Source: Diphasiastrum complanatum (taxonomy: Eukaryota > Streptophyta > Lycopodiopsida > Lycopodiales > Lycopodiaceae). Taken from it: 64,000 bases of DNA. Location: positions 71,667,884 to 71,731,883 of the forward strand of contig CM055094.1 of NCBI GenBank assembly GCA_029204225.1. Direction: 5' to 3'. The stretch's first letter is position 1, and every line of letters begins with the position of its first letter. Made by a program: the position numbers and the translations under genes. The notes under the pieces were generated by a model. It had not been told where the DNA came from and did not search any database. It was given only the letters and a program-made list of their open reading frames with translations. Positions 26,880 through 36,520 of the stretch are shown piece after piece.

Positions 26880-27527
26880 TGTGAAAGATTTCAGATCCTT
26901 AAGATCCAATCTACTTGAATGATCTTTGGTTAGAAAGAGAAATACACTACCAATTTCACCAATGTAGAAAAATCAGCATCTACACACAATTTGAGATGCA
27001 AACATTAATAGAACTTGATCAAACTTGAATGAAATGATTATGTACTGTTGCTGTCCGTACAAAACCATCAAGCTACTGTATTTCACACGTGTGGATCCAA
27101 AATAGCAAATATAGATCATTCTACACATAGAATTGCAAGCAATCACCAAGATAGTGCACCAATTGATAGTAGAACCCAAGAGAACCATGTATAAGCATGA
27201 AATGAGATAGAGAAGAGAGAAGATGACTCTCTCCACGAGTTACATCCTTTTATAGCAGGTCCAAACCCTATTTGGCCACTTGGTTTTCCCACCAAAATGC
27301 TAACCCTACCAATTTTGGGTCTAGATTCAATGTACCCAACTTATTCAGATTGAATCTACTCAAACTCGCATTATATCTTTCCCACACTTTCAAAAAGTGT
27401 TTATTCAAATGAGATTTAGACTGATGAACTTTGAAAAGTCAACCTCTAAGTCTAAGTCTAAGTCAGCCTCAATATGCCAAATATGGAAATATTGCAAAAT
27501 GTGATGAAACTAGTTGAATCTTTCACA
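26880..27527 (-). repeat. 3' LTR of element B (648 bp)
   Basis: Ends TGTGAAAGATT / AATCTTTCACA, near-identical to the LTR of A. The purine tract GAAGAGGGAG (minus strand, 27537-27528) abuts it, defining it as the 3' LTR. CACGTG is kept at 27086-27091. Confidence 0.93.
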
Positions 27528-28083
27528 CTCCCTCTTCAACTAGTTTTAGCATAGATTTTGATAATACTCCAAGTGAGGTCCTATGCTTCATGAACAAGTC
27601 TTTTCCCAATGCTTTGGTGAAGATATCAGCTACACATTCCCTTGAAGACACATGTTGAAGCTCCACCTCCTTTGCAATGACTCGCTCCCTCGCAAAATGA
27701 TATTGTATCTCAATATGCTTGCTCCTAGCATGAAAGATAGGATTGGATGCCATTCTTTGGGCTGATTGATTGTCACAAAAGATGATTGGGCTCTCTGAAA
27801 AATCCAGCAAGTGAAGATCCTTGATCATCCTTTTGATCCATACCATCTCCTTTGTGCAATGTGTAAGAGCTTTGTACTCGGCCTCACTAGATGACAATGA
27901 GATAGTGGCTCGTTTCTTTGACATCCATGATATAGCTCCATCACCTATGAAAATACAATAAGAACTAATGGATTTCCTATCCATTACATCTCCAACATAG
28001 TCCGAATCTGAAAATCTAAAAAGATTAGGTGATGATCCGTCATACAATATGCCAAAATCTCGAGTTCCAATGATGTACCTCAA
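27523..28083 (-). CDS. Copia RNase H domain with apparently intact catalytic residues (element B)
   Basis: A 186-codon open frame covering the whole copia RNase H: RYIIGTRDFGILYDG linker, FSDSDYVGD (first Asp), DRKSISSYCIFIGDGAISW, SLSSSEAEYKAL (Glu), FCDNQSAQRMASNP (Asp), HIEIQYHFARE, VADIFTKAL. It degrades RNA of RNA-DNA hybrids during reverse transcription. The last residues LVEEGV are encoded by the polypurine tract and the stop TGA is the third to fifth base of the LTR. There is no separate start: upstream the frame runs through a TAG into segment X, so it was translated as part of a polyprotein. Confidence 0.87.
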   Translation of the reverse strand: MRYIIGTRDFGILYDGSSPNLFRFSDSDYVGDVMDRKSISSYCIFIGDGAISWMSKKRATISLSSSEAEYKALTHCTKEMVWIKRMIKDLHLLDFSESPIIFCDNQSAQRMASNPIFHARSKHIEIQYHFARERVIAKEVELQHVSSRECVADIFTKALGKDLFMKHRTSLGVLSKSMLKLVEEGV

Positions 28084-28095
28084 AAAATCGCTTTC

Positions 28096-29370
28096 CTAGC
28101 TTCCAATGCTCCTAGCATAGTTTTTGCCAATAGAACTTTGATCCATCATAAGAATGATCTTCTTCCTAAGAATAGATCTTCTTTCAATGATCATGTAATG
28201 CTCAAAATAGAAACAACCATAATTGATATAGAGAATAGTGTCTACTTGGGATGCTTCACTATTTCTTACATCACTTTTACATGTAAAAATGTGACTAGAA
28301 CATGAAGAATCAAATAGAATGTAAATGAAATGATTCCACCATGCTTCCAACTCTGAAATCTCTGGAAAAATACAGCAAACAAACAATAAATGTGAGTGAT
28401 CAACTTTTGCTTGCATGTCTCCTCCTCCTTTGTCCTTTGTTGCCTTGTATCCACCATGATACTCCATGAATGAGCCTCCATCTTCGTCTTGCCTCAAGAT
28501 ACCATCATACCTTGATGACTTGACCATGAATGAGTGACATAATGAACCTCCAATAGCTTCATTTCTATCAGCAAAATCAGCCAAGAATTCTAGTACAAAT
28601 CCAACAACAAAACAATGCTCACCAATGTAGCTAGTTTTACCATATCTTGACAATTTGCACACATCCACATGAAATTGCTCAAACATGAGATAGAACAAGT
28701 AAAGTAAACTTGAACAACACTTCCTTGCTTCTCCTTTGAACTTACTTGAGTCTTCAATTTGCTGCAAAAATAGATCCATAACACCTTTGCCAATTACCTC
28801 TCCTTTGATGCTCTTGACTAGCTCCAAATTGCCAACTTCCCTTTTGACTAGTTGAAGCGCTTTGAGATCAATTTCTTGATCTTCAACTTGACCATCAAAG
28901 TCATTGAACAAACTTTGTTTTCCAGATCCATTACTTGATTTTACAGCAAGATAACATCCATCCACTTGCATAGCTCCGTTAGTCCAGTGATTGTACATAT
29001 TGCATATGGCACAATATTGTGTGCCATTCAGACATTGGTTAATATAATGACCATCTTGATTGCAATACCAGTAGAATCGTACACTTCCCTGTCGAAATTC
29101 CGTGGTGACTGCTTCATCATTTCGAACAGACATTTGTTCCTTATCTTTACTCTTCTTCTTATGCTTCTTAAATTTTTTGCCTCCATCAGAAGAGAAAGAG
29201 CCATCGTTAAAATCTGTAGCACAGGAAGACAGAATCTGTATCTGAATCCGACTTTGATGAATCACTTCGCCTACGACGTTTACGATGGCGATGATACTTT
29301 TTTTGTGTCTCCTCGGCTTTATAGCTCTAAAAACAACATTTGAACAGCAAAGCAACGACGCTTTTCCCAA
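28096..29370 (-). CDS. Long open frame of element B: zinc-knuckle-like region plus segment X
   Basis: About 424 codons without stop. The N-terminal part is basic (KKFKKHKKKSKDKEQ) and followed by two knuckle-like motifs, YWYCNQDGHYINQC (first Cys lost) and CAICNMYNH. The middle is not recognised. The C-terminal about 200 residues (segment X) align with element D at 58000-58690: NEAIGGSLCHSFM, EDGGSFME, SHLLFVCC, DSSCSSHI, RNSEASQVDTILYINY, ERRSILRKKIIL. X sits where protease-integrase-RT should be. No start is asserted. The knuckle region may be gag from another family; a pararetrovirus-like coat region is a weaker alternative. Confidence 0.6.
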   Translation of the reverse strand: MGKASLLCCSNVVFRAIKPRRHKKSIIAIVNVVGEVIHQSRIQIQILSSCATDFNDGSFSSDGGKKFKKHKKKSKDKEQMSVRNDEAVTTEFRQGSVRFYWYCNQDGHYINQCLNGTQYCAICNMYNHWTNGAMQVDGCYLAVKSSNGSGKQSLFNDFDGQVEDQEIDLKALQLVKREVGNLELVKSIKGEVIGKGVMDLFLQQIEDSSKFKGEARKCCSSLLYLFYLMFEQFHVDVCKLSRYGKTSYIGEHCFVVGFVLEFLADFADRNEAIGGSLCHSFMVKSSRYDGILRQDEDGGSFMEYHGGYKATKDKGGGDMQAKVDHSHLLFVCCIFPEISELEAWWNHFIYILFDSSCSSHIFTCKSDVRNSEASQVDTILYINYGCFYFEHYMIIERRSILRKKIILMMDQSSIGKNYARSIGS

Positions 29371-29509
29371 AAGCTATATCATAAGTTACAGTCAATACGA
29401 ATGATTTCTATTGTTGTGAATTTTCTTCTGCCAGCAGTCCATAGTTCGACAACGTGTATGCTTGAATCGGTATTCCAAATTTCGATTACTGGTTTTTGAT
29501 AGCCAAAAC

Positions 29510-30105
29510 TGTGAAAGATTCAACTAGTTTGATCATATTTGCTACATTTCTATATCTGACAAATTGAGGCCAACTCTGTTTTAGACTTAGAGTTTGACTT
29601 TTCAAAGTTCATTAGTCAAAATTTCATTTGAATAAACACTTTTTGAAAGTGTGGGAAAGTTAGAAGTTGAGTTTGAGTATATTCAAATTTGAATGTTGGG
29701 TACTTTGAATCTAGACCCAAACATAGTGGGGTTTACATTTTGGTGGGAAAGCCAAGTGGCCAAATAGGATTTGGACCTGTTATGAAAGGATGTAACTCAT
29801 GGAGAGACATATCTTCTCTCTTCTCTATCTCATTTCATGCTTATACATGGTCCTCTTGGGTTGTACTATCCATTGGTGCACTATACTTGTGATTGCATGC
29901 AATTCTATGTAGAATGATCTATATATGCTACTTTTGGATCCACACGTGTAAAATATAGTAGCTTGCTGGTTTTGTACTTATAGCAATAGTGCTTTATCTT
30001 TTGATTCACGTTTGATCAAGTTCTATTAGAGTTTGCATCTCATTTTGTGTGTAGATGAACTCTAAACCCAAGATCTTTTTATGGATTGGACTAAAATCCT
30101 TCACA
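29510..30105 (+). repeat. LTR of element C (596 bp), same family as A, opposite strand
   Basis: It runs TGTGAAAGATT ... CCTTCACA on the plus strand and is followed at 30106-30116 by the primer site TGGTATCAGAG, then TTTTTGTTTCAGGT as in D's leader. The TATA position has decayed to TATGAAAG (about 29782), while CACGTG is kept at 29943-29948. After about 20 bp the leader is replaced by an unrelated copia pol, so C is a truncated 5' end. Confidence 0.9.
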
Positions 30106-30116
30106 TGGTATCAGAG
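30106..30116 (+). promoter_or_regulatory. Primer binding site of element C
   Basis: TGGTATCAGAG directly after the LTR, complementary to initiator-Met tRNA. Confidence 0.9.
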
Positions 30117-30149
30117 TTTTTGTTTCAGGTAATAAGAAAGGAAATCATA

Positions 30150-31451
30150 TCTATTGGATCGGATCGATCAGAATTCTGCTGGCATGGGCAGCACTAAATG
30201 ACATGGAAATCCACGAGTTGGACATCAAGACGACGTTCTTGAATTGGGATCTGAACGGAGATGTGTACATGAAGCAGCCTGAAGGATTTGAGTAGGGGAC
30301 TAATCTAGTATGCAAGCTGAAGAAGGCACTCTACGGACTGAGACAGGCATCTCAAGGTGGTATGAAAGAATGGAAATATTTCTTCAAAGCAGGGGCTTCA
30401 AGAGGTGCAACATGGATCATAGCATCTTCTTCAAGAGAACAAAATCCGAGATCACTGTGATGGCAATATATGTTGATGACATCATTGGAATTGGAAATGA
30501 TGTTAGGAGTCTGAATCAGTGCAAGGTAGAGCTCAAGGCAGAATTCGAGATAAAGGACTTAGGTGAATTGCACTATTGTCTGGGCATTCAATTTAGCAGA
30601 AACAGAAGGGACAGATGGATTCAACTTAGCCAAGAAAGGTATATTATAAATATGCTCAGAAGGTATGCTATGATGGATGCAGCTCTTGTTGGCACACCAC
30701 TGGATCCAGGGATCACACTCAACTCGGAGATGTCGCCAATGTCTGAGAAAGAGCAAACTGACATGTGTCGATATCCATACAGGAGTCTCATTGGATCGTT
30801 AATGTATGCCATGATATGCACAAGGCCGGACATATCTACTGTGATGGGCAAGCTGAGCCAATTTCAGGTAAATCCCGTGACTGGCCATTGGCAAGCAGCG
30901 AAGCGAGCATTGAGATACCTCAAGGGCACTTTAGGCATGGGATACATTACCAAGGACCTTGCGATGAAGTCAATGGGTATGTGGATTCATATTGGGCAGG
31001 GGACAAAGCCGACAGGAAATCTACATCCGGGTATGTATTTCTGATGGGAAATGCAGCAGTGAGTTGGGCAAGCTCTAAACAAAAATCCGTAGCTTTGTCC
31101 TCCACAAAAGCTGAGCTGATGGGATGATTATGTTAGGGGGTGAAAGAACACATTTGGAACAAAAATTTCTATGCAGAGCTAGGAATCATCAATGAAGGAA
31201 TGGTCATGTTCAATGACAACCAAGGTTGTATTTTCATCTGTTGGAATGGAGGGCTTCATAAAAGGAGCAACCACATTGATATACAATATCACTTCGTCAA
31301 AGAGCTGGTACAGGAAGGGAAGATGGTGCTTGCATACTGTCCAACGAGGGATATTGTGGCAGACATCATGACAAAGGCATTGGCCAAGGACAAATTCATA
31401 CAGCCAAGAGAAGCTATGGGCTTGCATGAAATGAGAAGAGACAATGGATAG
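30150..31451 (+). pseudogene. Copia reverse transcriptase and RNase H, different family
   Basis: RT starts mid-domain (LAWAALNDMEIHELDIKTTF, first Asp kept), with TAG at about 30294. It then reads YGLRQAS, NMDHSIFFKR and YVDDIIGIGN (catalytic YxDD, about 30469-30498), FEIKDLGELHYCLGIQFSRN, YRSLIGSLMYAMICTRPDIS and AAKRALRYLKGTLG. The frame shifts near 31000 into RNase H (WAGDKADRKSTSGYVF). There the conserved EAEY reads KAEL, and a TGA-containing stretch precedes the final part (NDNQGC, HIDIQYHFVKELV, VADIMTKALAKD). A purine-rich GAGATGGGGATTGATGG follows the stop. No gag or integrase. Confidence 0.9.
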
Positions 31452-32447
31452 AATTGAGATGGGGATTGATGGTGCATGACATTAGGTTCTCGATGTTGGG
31501 CATCAAGCACCGAGTGCATGACGGGAGTCATGCACCCATCAATGTGTATGCACTATAGCAATTCTAGTCATTAGAAATGCCTTCATCTTGGAATGAAGGG
31601 TGTGGCAGTTAGTCGTTAGTTAGTGACACGTAGGCATAGTCATTTTTGGGATCTTGAAGTGTGATACACACACGCGGATATATGTACATATTATGCAAAT
31701 GAATTGACACGTCTTTTGGGAATGATCTTGTCTTTGTCATTGTGTTTTGGATTATAGATGGATGATTGTGTTATGCTTATGTTTTGATTGCTATGATTGC
31801 TGATAATTGTTAATTAGATCCTAGCATGCATAACTGTGATTAATCTATCACAAAGCAATATCCAACAAGGCCAAATTGCTTCAAATGAGCTCTCAATGTT
31901 TTTAAATGGGCACCACTGACATTGTGATATGCAAGTTGCAATCCACCATTCAACTGCAATTCACATAGCTTACAGAGATCCACTGTGCTTGTTTGGGGCC
32001 CCTGCAAACACATTGACATCCTTTCAAAAGTCATACTAAGAAGGGACCATTTTGCATAAGGAACTAAGAGTTAAGAATAGAGAAATTTTCAGCATTGAGC
32101 TAGAACTTTGAGCACAATTCTGGCATCGTAAAAATATTTTAAATGCTTCAACTGCAGTAAAAGCATGTACTCAAAAAGAAGACAATGCATAAGCATTTCA
32201 GTCTCGATCTTTGTCTGCAATCATTCTTCAATTTCTCCGTGTACATAAAATGCCTCCATAGCCCCAACTAGCACATCCACGTGTCCTTGTGACACTAGTA
32301 GTACTAGTAATCTCAGTACTAAACACTCCTGGAGCAAGTGATTTCTCAATCACCTACCCCCAATCTAATTTCCAGGGCTACTAAATTTTCTTGAAGGCCA
32401 CGATGCCTAAATCATCTCCATTTGCTCTGACTTACTGTGTTTCAACC
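31452..32447. other. Probable 3' LTR remains of the copia pol at 30150, then unassigned
   Basis: The sequence after the purine tract (from about 31470) is where a 3' LTR should begin, but no second LTR is present to confirm it. It contains a local repeat of GTGCATGAC with TGATGCC/GGGCATCA-like inversions (31470-31545). No gene is seen beyond about 31840. Confidence 0.4.
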
Positions 32448-32475
32448 AGGGTGTTTTGCAAATGAGGTTTTTCGT
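32448..32475 (+). repeat. 28-bp inverted repeat, left member
   Basis: It begins AGGGTGTTTTGCAAATGAGG and is the exact reverse complement of 38444-38471. The 6.0 kb between them starts with a promoter-like region. No matching target duplication of 2-9 bp could be found at the two outer edges. Confidence 0.75.
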
Positions 32476-32482
32476 GGTAATT

Positions 32483-32606
32483 ACACGGGCCCACAACTAT
32501 CATCAAATAGGAATAACGAGCGGCGTGTTTGCTTCACATATGTCACACGGGCCCACAAATATCATTAAATAGGAATAACGAGCGACGTGTTTGCTTCACA
32601 TAAGTC
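32483..32606 (+). repeat. Tandem duplication, two 62-bp units
   Basis: Units at 32483-32544 and 32545-32606 contain ACACGGGCCCACAA and AATAACGAGCG and differ at a few bases. They lie just inside the inverted repeat and upstream of the promoter-like region. Confidence 0.88.
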
Positions 32607-32705
32607 ACACAAATATTCGCTTACAAAAGCATTCAACAATTGATAGCTCCTCTTCTTTTTCTTCTCCATATAACAACAACAACGTCGTAGCACATTTGCT
32701 ACTAC

Positions 32706-32814
32706 TATAAATTATAGCATTGTATGCATCTGCGGGGGGTTCTCTCTCTCGATCGGTTTCTCTCTATCTCGCTTCATCTCTCTCTCCCTCTCTCTCATAT
32801 GTTGAGTGACAATC
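32706..32814 (+). promoter_or_regulatory. Promoter-like region with TATA box and CT-rich leader
   Basis: TATAAAT at 32706-32712 is followed by a long CT-rich leader (32748-32796), typical of plant 5' UTRs. The gene-like ATG is at 32815. An upstream ATG at 32799 gives only a 14-codon frame. The CT-rich leader is absent from the other copy of the gene fragment (21590-22258). Confidence 0.5.
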
Positions 32815-33205
32815 ATGCTTGGTCACACCGAGGAACTTAACCTGCCATTAGAAGACTATGAGTCTGAGAAGCCACTGGTATGGTTTGATTACAGAGATTT
32901 TGATCTTGTTGGTATTAATATCGCTCTCTATTGTCTGCATTTAAAGTCAGCTTTATTATATATAGTGAGTTGTACAGCTAGGTCACTCTATCAAGCACAT
33001 TGCTCTCCAAATGTTTGAAGAAGGCTCTTTTTATTTTAACGTGCGTTTAATCTCCCATATGTGAAAAAAAAAAACTGATACTTTATAGTTCCCTGGTGTA
33101 CATTGGTGAATGCAGTGGGAGAAATATGGTAAAACATACTTTTTTAGGATACTTAGGCGGATGAGTCGGGGAACTTCTTCTACCAGTTTTGTAGAAGTCT
33201 GCTAT
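32815..33205 (+). pseudogene. Unrecognised host-like gene fragment, copy 2
   Basis: The frame from ATG at 32815 reads MLGHTEELNLPLEDYESEKP, then LVWFDYRDFDLVGI. A GT-containing TTGGTATTAAT near 32901 could be a splice donor. Downstream intron-like sequence matches 21880-22180 in reverse up to 33205, where both copies diverge after a CTTCTAC stretch. The amino-acid frame is intact here but not in the other copy. I do not recognise the family. Confidence 0.5.
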
Positions 33206-33277
33206 TGGACCATTGATCCATGCACCTCTTAATTCTATTGGACTATATTCAAGCAAACCTCAAATTCCAATTCGACC

Positions 33278-34006
33278 TCACATGGTTCCACCTCTAACTC
33301 CTATTGGACCTCTTAGAATTTTATCAAACAGAAACATTACAAAGGCCTCCTTGTAGGATGAGTATCCAATCATGATCCACGAGCTTGGATCATCCTTCCT
33401 CCTTGTTTCCGAGGGAATATGTGCAAAGCAAGCACTACCAAGTTCACTAAGGTGATCAACCTTAGGCTTCATCTTGAATAAAACTTCATATGGTGCTATT
33501 CCTTCAAGAGCTCCAATACTCCTCAAAGCTTTAATCTTCAATGAGAATTGCTTCTCAACATATGCTTTGAATAGTAAGGGATAATCATACACCATAATAC
33601 TTGAAGAGAAAAGATATGTGCATCTTGTGTGATCATCCTCCTTTGAGAGATTGGATATATAAGAAACATCAAGAGAGCTTGCACTCTCACTTGGATCCAA
33701 TTTGTAGATGCCTTCAAATCTTGATCCATATGCAAGCATCTCACCATCCTTCTTGATCACACAATTGTCAATATTGAAATTGACATCAAAGCCACTATCA
33801 AGAAGTTGGCCAACACTTAAGATGTTCTTTGTAAGCTTTGGGACAAAAAGAACATTGTTGAGAAAGAGATCTTTAGAAGATGCAAGCTTCAAGGGAATAA
33901 TCCCTACTCCTTCAATATTGCACTCATGCTTACTTGCAAAGTATATGGTCTTCTTGACTCCATCATAAGGCATAATAGATGAAAAAGAGTGCTTGGAGCC
34001 ACACAT
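33278..34006 (-). pseudogene. Copia protease/integrase fragment with internal deletion
   Basis: A 242-codon open frame. It starts at the protease end (CGSKHSFSSIMPYDGVKK, just after where the DSG would be), then GVGIIPLKLASSKD, FVPKLTKNILSVGQLLDSGF and EGIYKLDPS. Next are integrase pieces (FSLKIKALRS), then directly the C-terminal IAPYEVLFKMKP and a GYSSYKEAFVMF motif equivalent to GYS..KGY. The catalytic core of integrase is missing although the frame is kept. This is a different copia family from A. Confidence 0.85.
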
Positions 34007-35672
34007 ACCCCCTTAAACCAGTTTTGTCCTCAGAACGAGTAACTAGGGAAAATCCAATTTGTATGCTTTTAACTCTTCCCGTGAATCATTATCCTCAATT
34101 TGACCAACCAACCTAAGCATGCACACAAAGATAGAACAATTTCTCAATTTTTTATCTCTGATCCCGAGTACTCATTCAGGGTCCAAAGGTACATTGAGCG
34201 ATAAATCTTCCAAATGGTCAAAATCTTCAATACATCAAATTGTCATCATCATATAAACTAAATTTACATGATACACCGGATGAGCAGTCGACCAAAACTG
34301 AAGATTAAATTCAAAAGCTAACAAATCAATCATTTAACTTTCACAATTACCCTGAAAATCTTTAGTCTAACTTCAATATCAAATAAGTATTTAGAGATGG
34401 GATAATTCTCAAATTATCTGTCTCTACACTGAAATACTATATCGACCTTTTAGAAGTACACTAAAAGATAAATTTCCCTATTGGGTTTGATTCTCTCCAA
34501 TCTAATAACATCACCTTCATGTACCTCAATTTACATGAATCACTGGTGAGTCCTCACCTTACATTGGAAATCAATGTTCAATAATTAAAGGTCCAAACCA
34601 ATTATAGTCCAATCCACAATTACTTGTAGACCTATGATAAATGTTTCTTGGTATAAAACTCATCCCACTAAAATCTCTTACGAGATCCATCAAGATAAAA
34701 ATGACTTCAACTCAGTTCTGAGTACCTCGGATACTCTCCTGAGATAACTGCTCTATCCCTAGCATCATATGCCAGAAAATAGCAACCATTCAATCTTGAT
34801 AGACTTAACTGCTCCTAATTAACCGAAGATTTTAGGCTGAAAAATAGTACACAAGCATTATTTGACTACTTGTGGGGTCTAGGCTTTTGCTTGTGCATGT
34901 TTTTTTTAAGTTAAAGTTGATTTTGTTGCATGGGGTAGGAAGGCATTTGGTTGAATCGCATGAACGTGCATATCAATGCTTGTTGTGCCGGTTGATCGAG
35001 GTGCATGTTACCGATAGGACATCAGTTTGAGAAATTGCATGAATGTCCAATCAATGCTTTTCATGCTAGTTGACTGAGGTTTTCAAAGGGCTTGACCTTA
35101 TGTAACTTTGTAGTTGGTTTCAAAAGTGGATTAACTTGGTAAATTAAGCTACTAGCACCCAACTAAGGAATTTTGGCTCCTTGGTGCAAGGATGTCAATG
35201 CTCCCAGTTTTTGTGGAATTTTAAAATCGTTGTTTTTGTGTCAAGCTGTAATAATCGGTCTAAATTTTGGCTAAACCAATATTGACAAAATAATGGTAGT
35301 GGTTTGGTTCTCCAGACAAGTACCTAGTTAGTGGGAGTTTTGGGTCCCTGGTACTGTGCTTTTTATCGATTTAACTTTGGAGTAAGATTACTCCTAGAAA
35401 ATTGAGTTAAATGGTATTTTAATGGTTCTTCCTTTTCGACTTCGGTGTTGGACCGATAGGCTTATCCTAAATGATTTTGATTTTTAGGATTGGACAAACT
35501 AAGCTTTTCAGATACATGTTAAAGTGAATAAATGGAATAAGGTCGTAATTTTTGAAGTAGCTCTATATTTGATAAATTAACAAGTGTTTTAAATATCGTA
35601 AAAGAGTACCCAGATCCAAATTTTATGGATTCTCCATTAGGTTTAGACAACTTTAAGCAAGTAATTCTTAAT
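34007..35672. other. Unassigned AT-rich sequence
   Basis: About 1.7 kb with no open frame of interest and no match noticed elsewhere in the window. Confidence 0.4.
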
Positions 35673-36520
35673 TTAAGAAAGTAAAAAAGGTAGCAACCTA
35701 GTATTTACTTGTGTCAAAGGAGTTTTCGAGGCCTTCGCTAATGGATTTTTTTGGGTGATCGAAAAATCTAACGGAGGAAGAAAATGAGACACCTGATTAG
35801 GTAAATGTGATAATGTTGTGTAATTTGGATTGGTTAGTAATCCTTGTATGGAAATTGCATAGCACCGATTTTTTGAATTCATTAAGTTGAATTTATTTTG
35901 AATATCTATAGGACCATGAGTTGACCCTATTTTGTTATGGAAAATTGTGACACGAAACGAGAATGACTCTTGGTTCACATTTGTATTGTAATAAGCCTTA
36001 TTCCTAAGAGTTGGACTCTCAGATGGTAGGAATTCAGATATTATAGTACCAACCAAATGGGTTGTTTTATGTGACGGTAAAACCATGTGCCGATTCTTGT
36101 TAAATCATAATTTTGTCAATGGATTATTGTGGTCCATCAGTAACAAACATGGGGGTACTCATGTATTTGGTGGAATAGATATTCACATATCTGGTATAGG
36201 AAATCCAGATGGAGGTTCTAAGATCTCTGGAATATCAGATAATGTGGTGAAATTTTCTTGAAGATCAGATCCTATTTTGGTTATAGGATGGTCAAATAAT
36301 CTTTTTAATTTTCTGTTGATCAGATCTATAAGCAAAGAACTTTCTTGGAGAGAAAGCTGATGGTATGCGACGTCAATGATTTCAAAGAGAAATTCTTGTG
36401 CAAGAATGATTTGTAGACCAGTAATTGAAATTACATGAAGGTGATAAACTTTCTTTTTGGATAAGATCAACCCATTTGGAGGAATTATAACTTAGTGTAT
36501 CTTTGGGAATTTGATTTGAT
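35673..36520 (-). pseudogene. Unrecognised pseudogene, one frame with several stops
   Basis: Two open stretches (36470-36183 and 36086-35673) lie in the same minus-strand frame. Only three stops in about 97 bp separate them (after FPIPDM, ISIPPNT and NNPLTKL), and a fourth lies upstream before VIIPPNGLILSKKK. The text between the stops still looks protein-like. Segments include FEIIDVAYHQLSLQESSLL, SDIPEILEPPSGFPIPDM, SFRVTIFHNKIGSTHGPIDI and ISIQGLLTNPNYTTLSHLPN. This suggests a protein of at least 270 residues inactivated mainly by nonsense changes. I do not recognise it. Confidence 0.5.

Larger units (their letters stand above)
26880..29509 (-). mobile_element. Element B: non-autonomous copia element, 3' part
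   Basis: On the minus strand: segment with zinc-knuckle-like motifs (29370-28980), segment X (about 28700-28096), RNase H (28083-27523), polypurine tract and 3' LTR (27527-26880). Protease, integrase and RT are absent. The upstream end stops at 29509, where an LTR of the same family starts in the opposite direction; the 5' LTR of B itself is not identifiable. X and RNase H lie in one frame, separated by a single TAG (28096-28098). Confidence 0.85.

Noticed and set aside
28966-29343. Plus-strand 125-codon open frame
   Set aside because: It is the antisense of the element B knuckle region, which has clear motifs on the minus strand.
32483-32606. The 62-bp duplication as a CRISPR-like or origin iteron array
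   Set aside because: Only two adjacent units without spacers in plant nuclear DNA; a simple tandem duplication.
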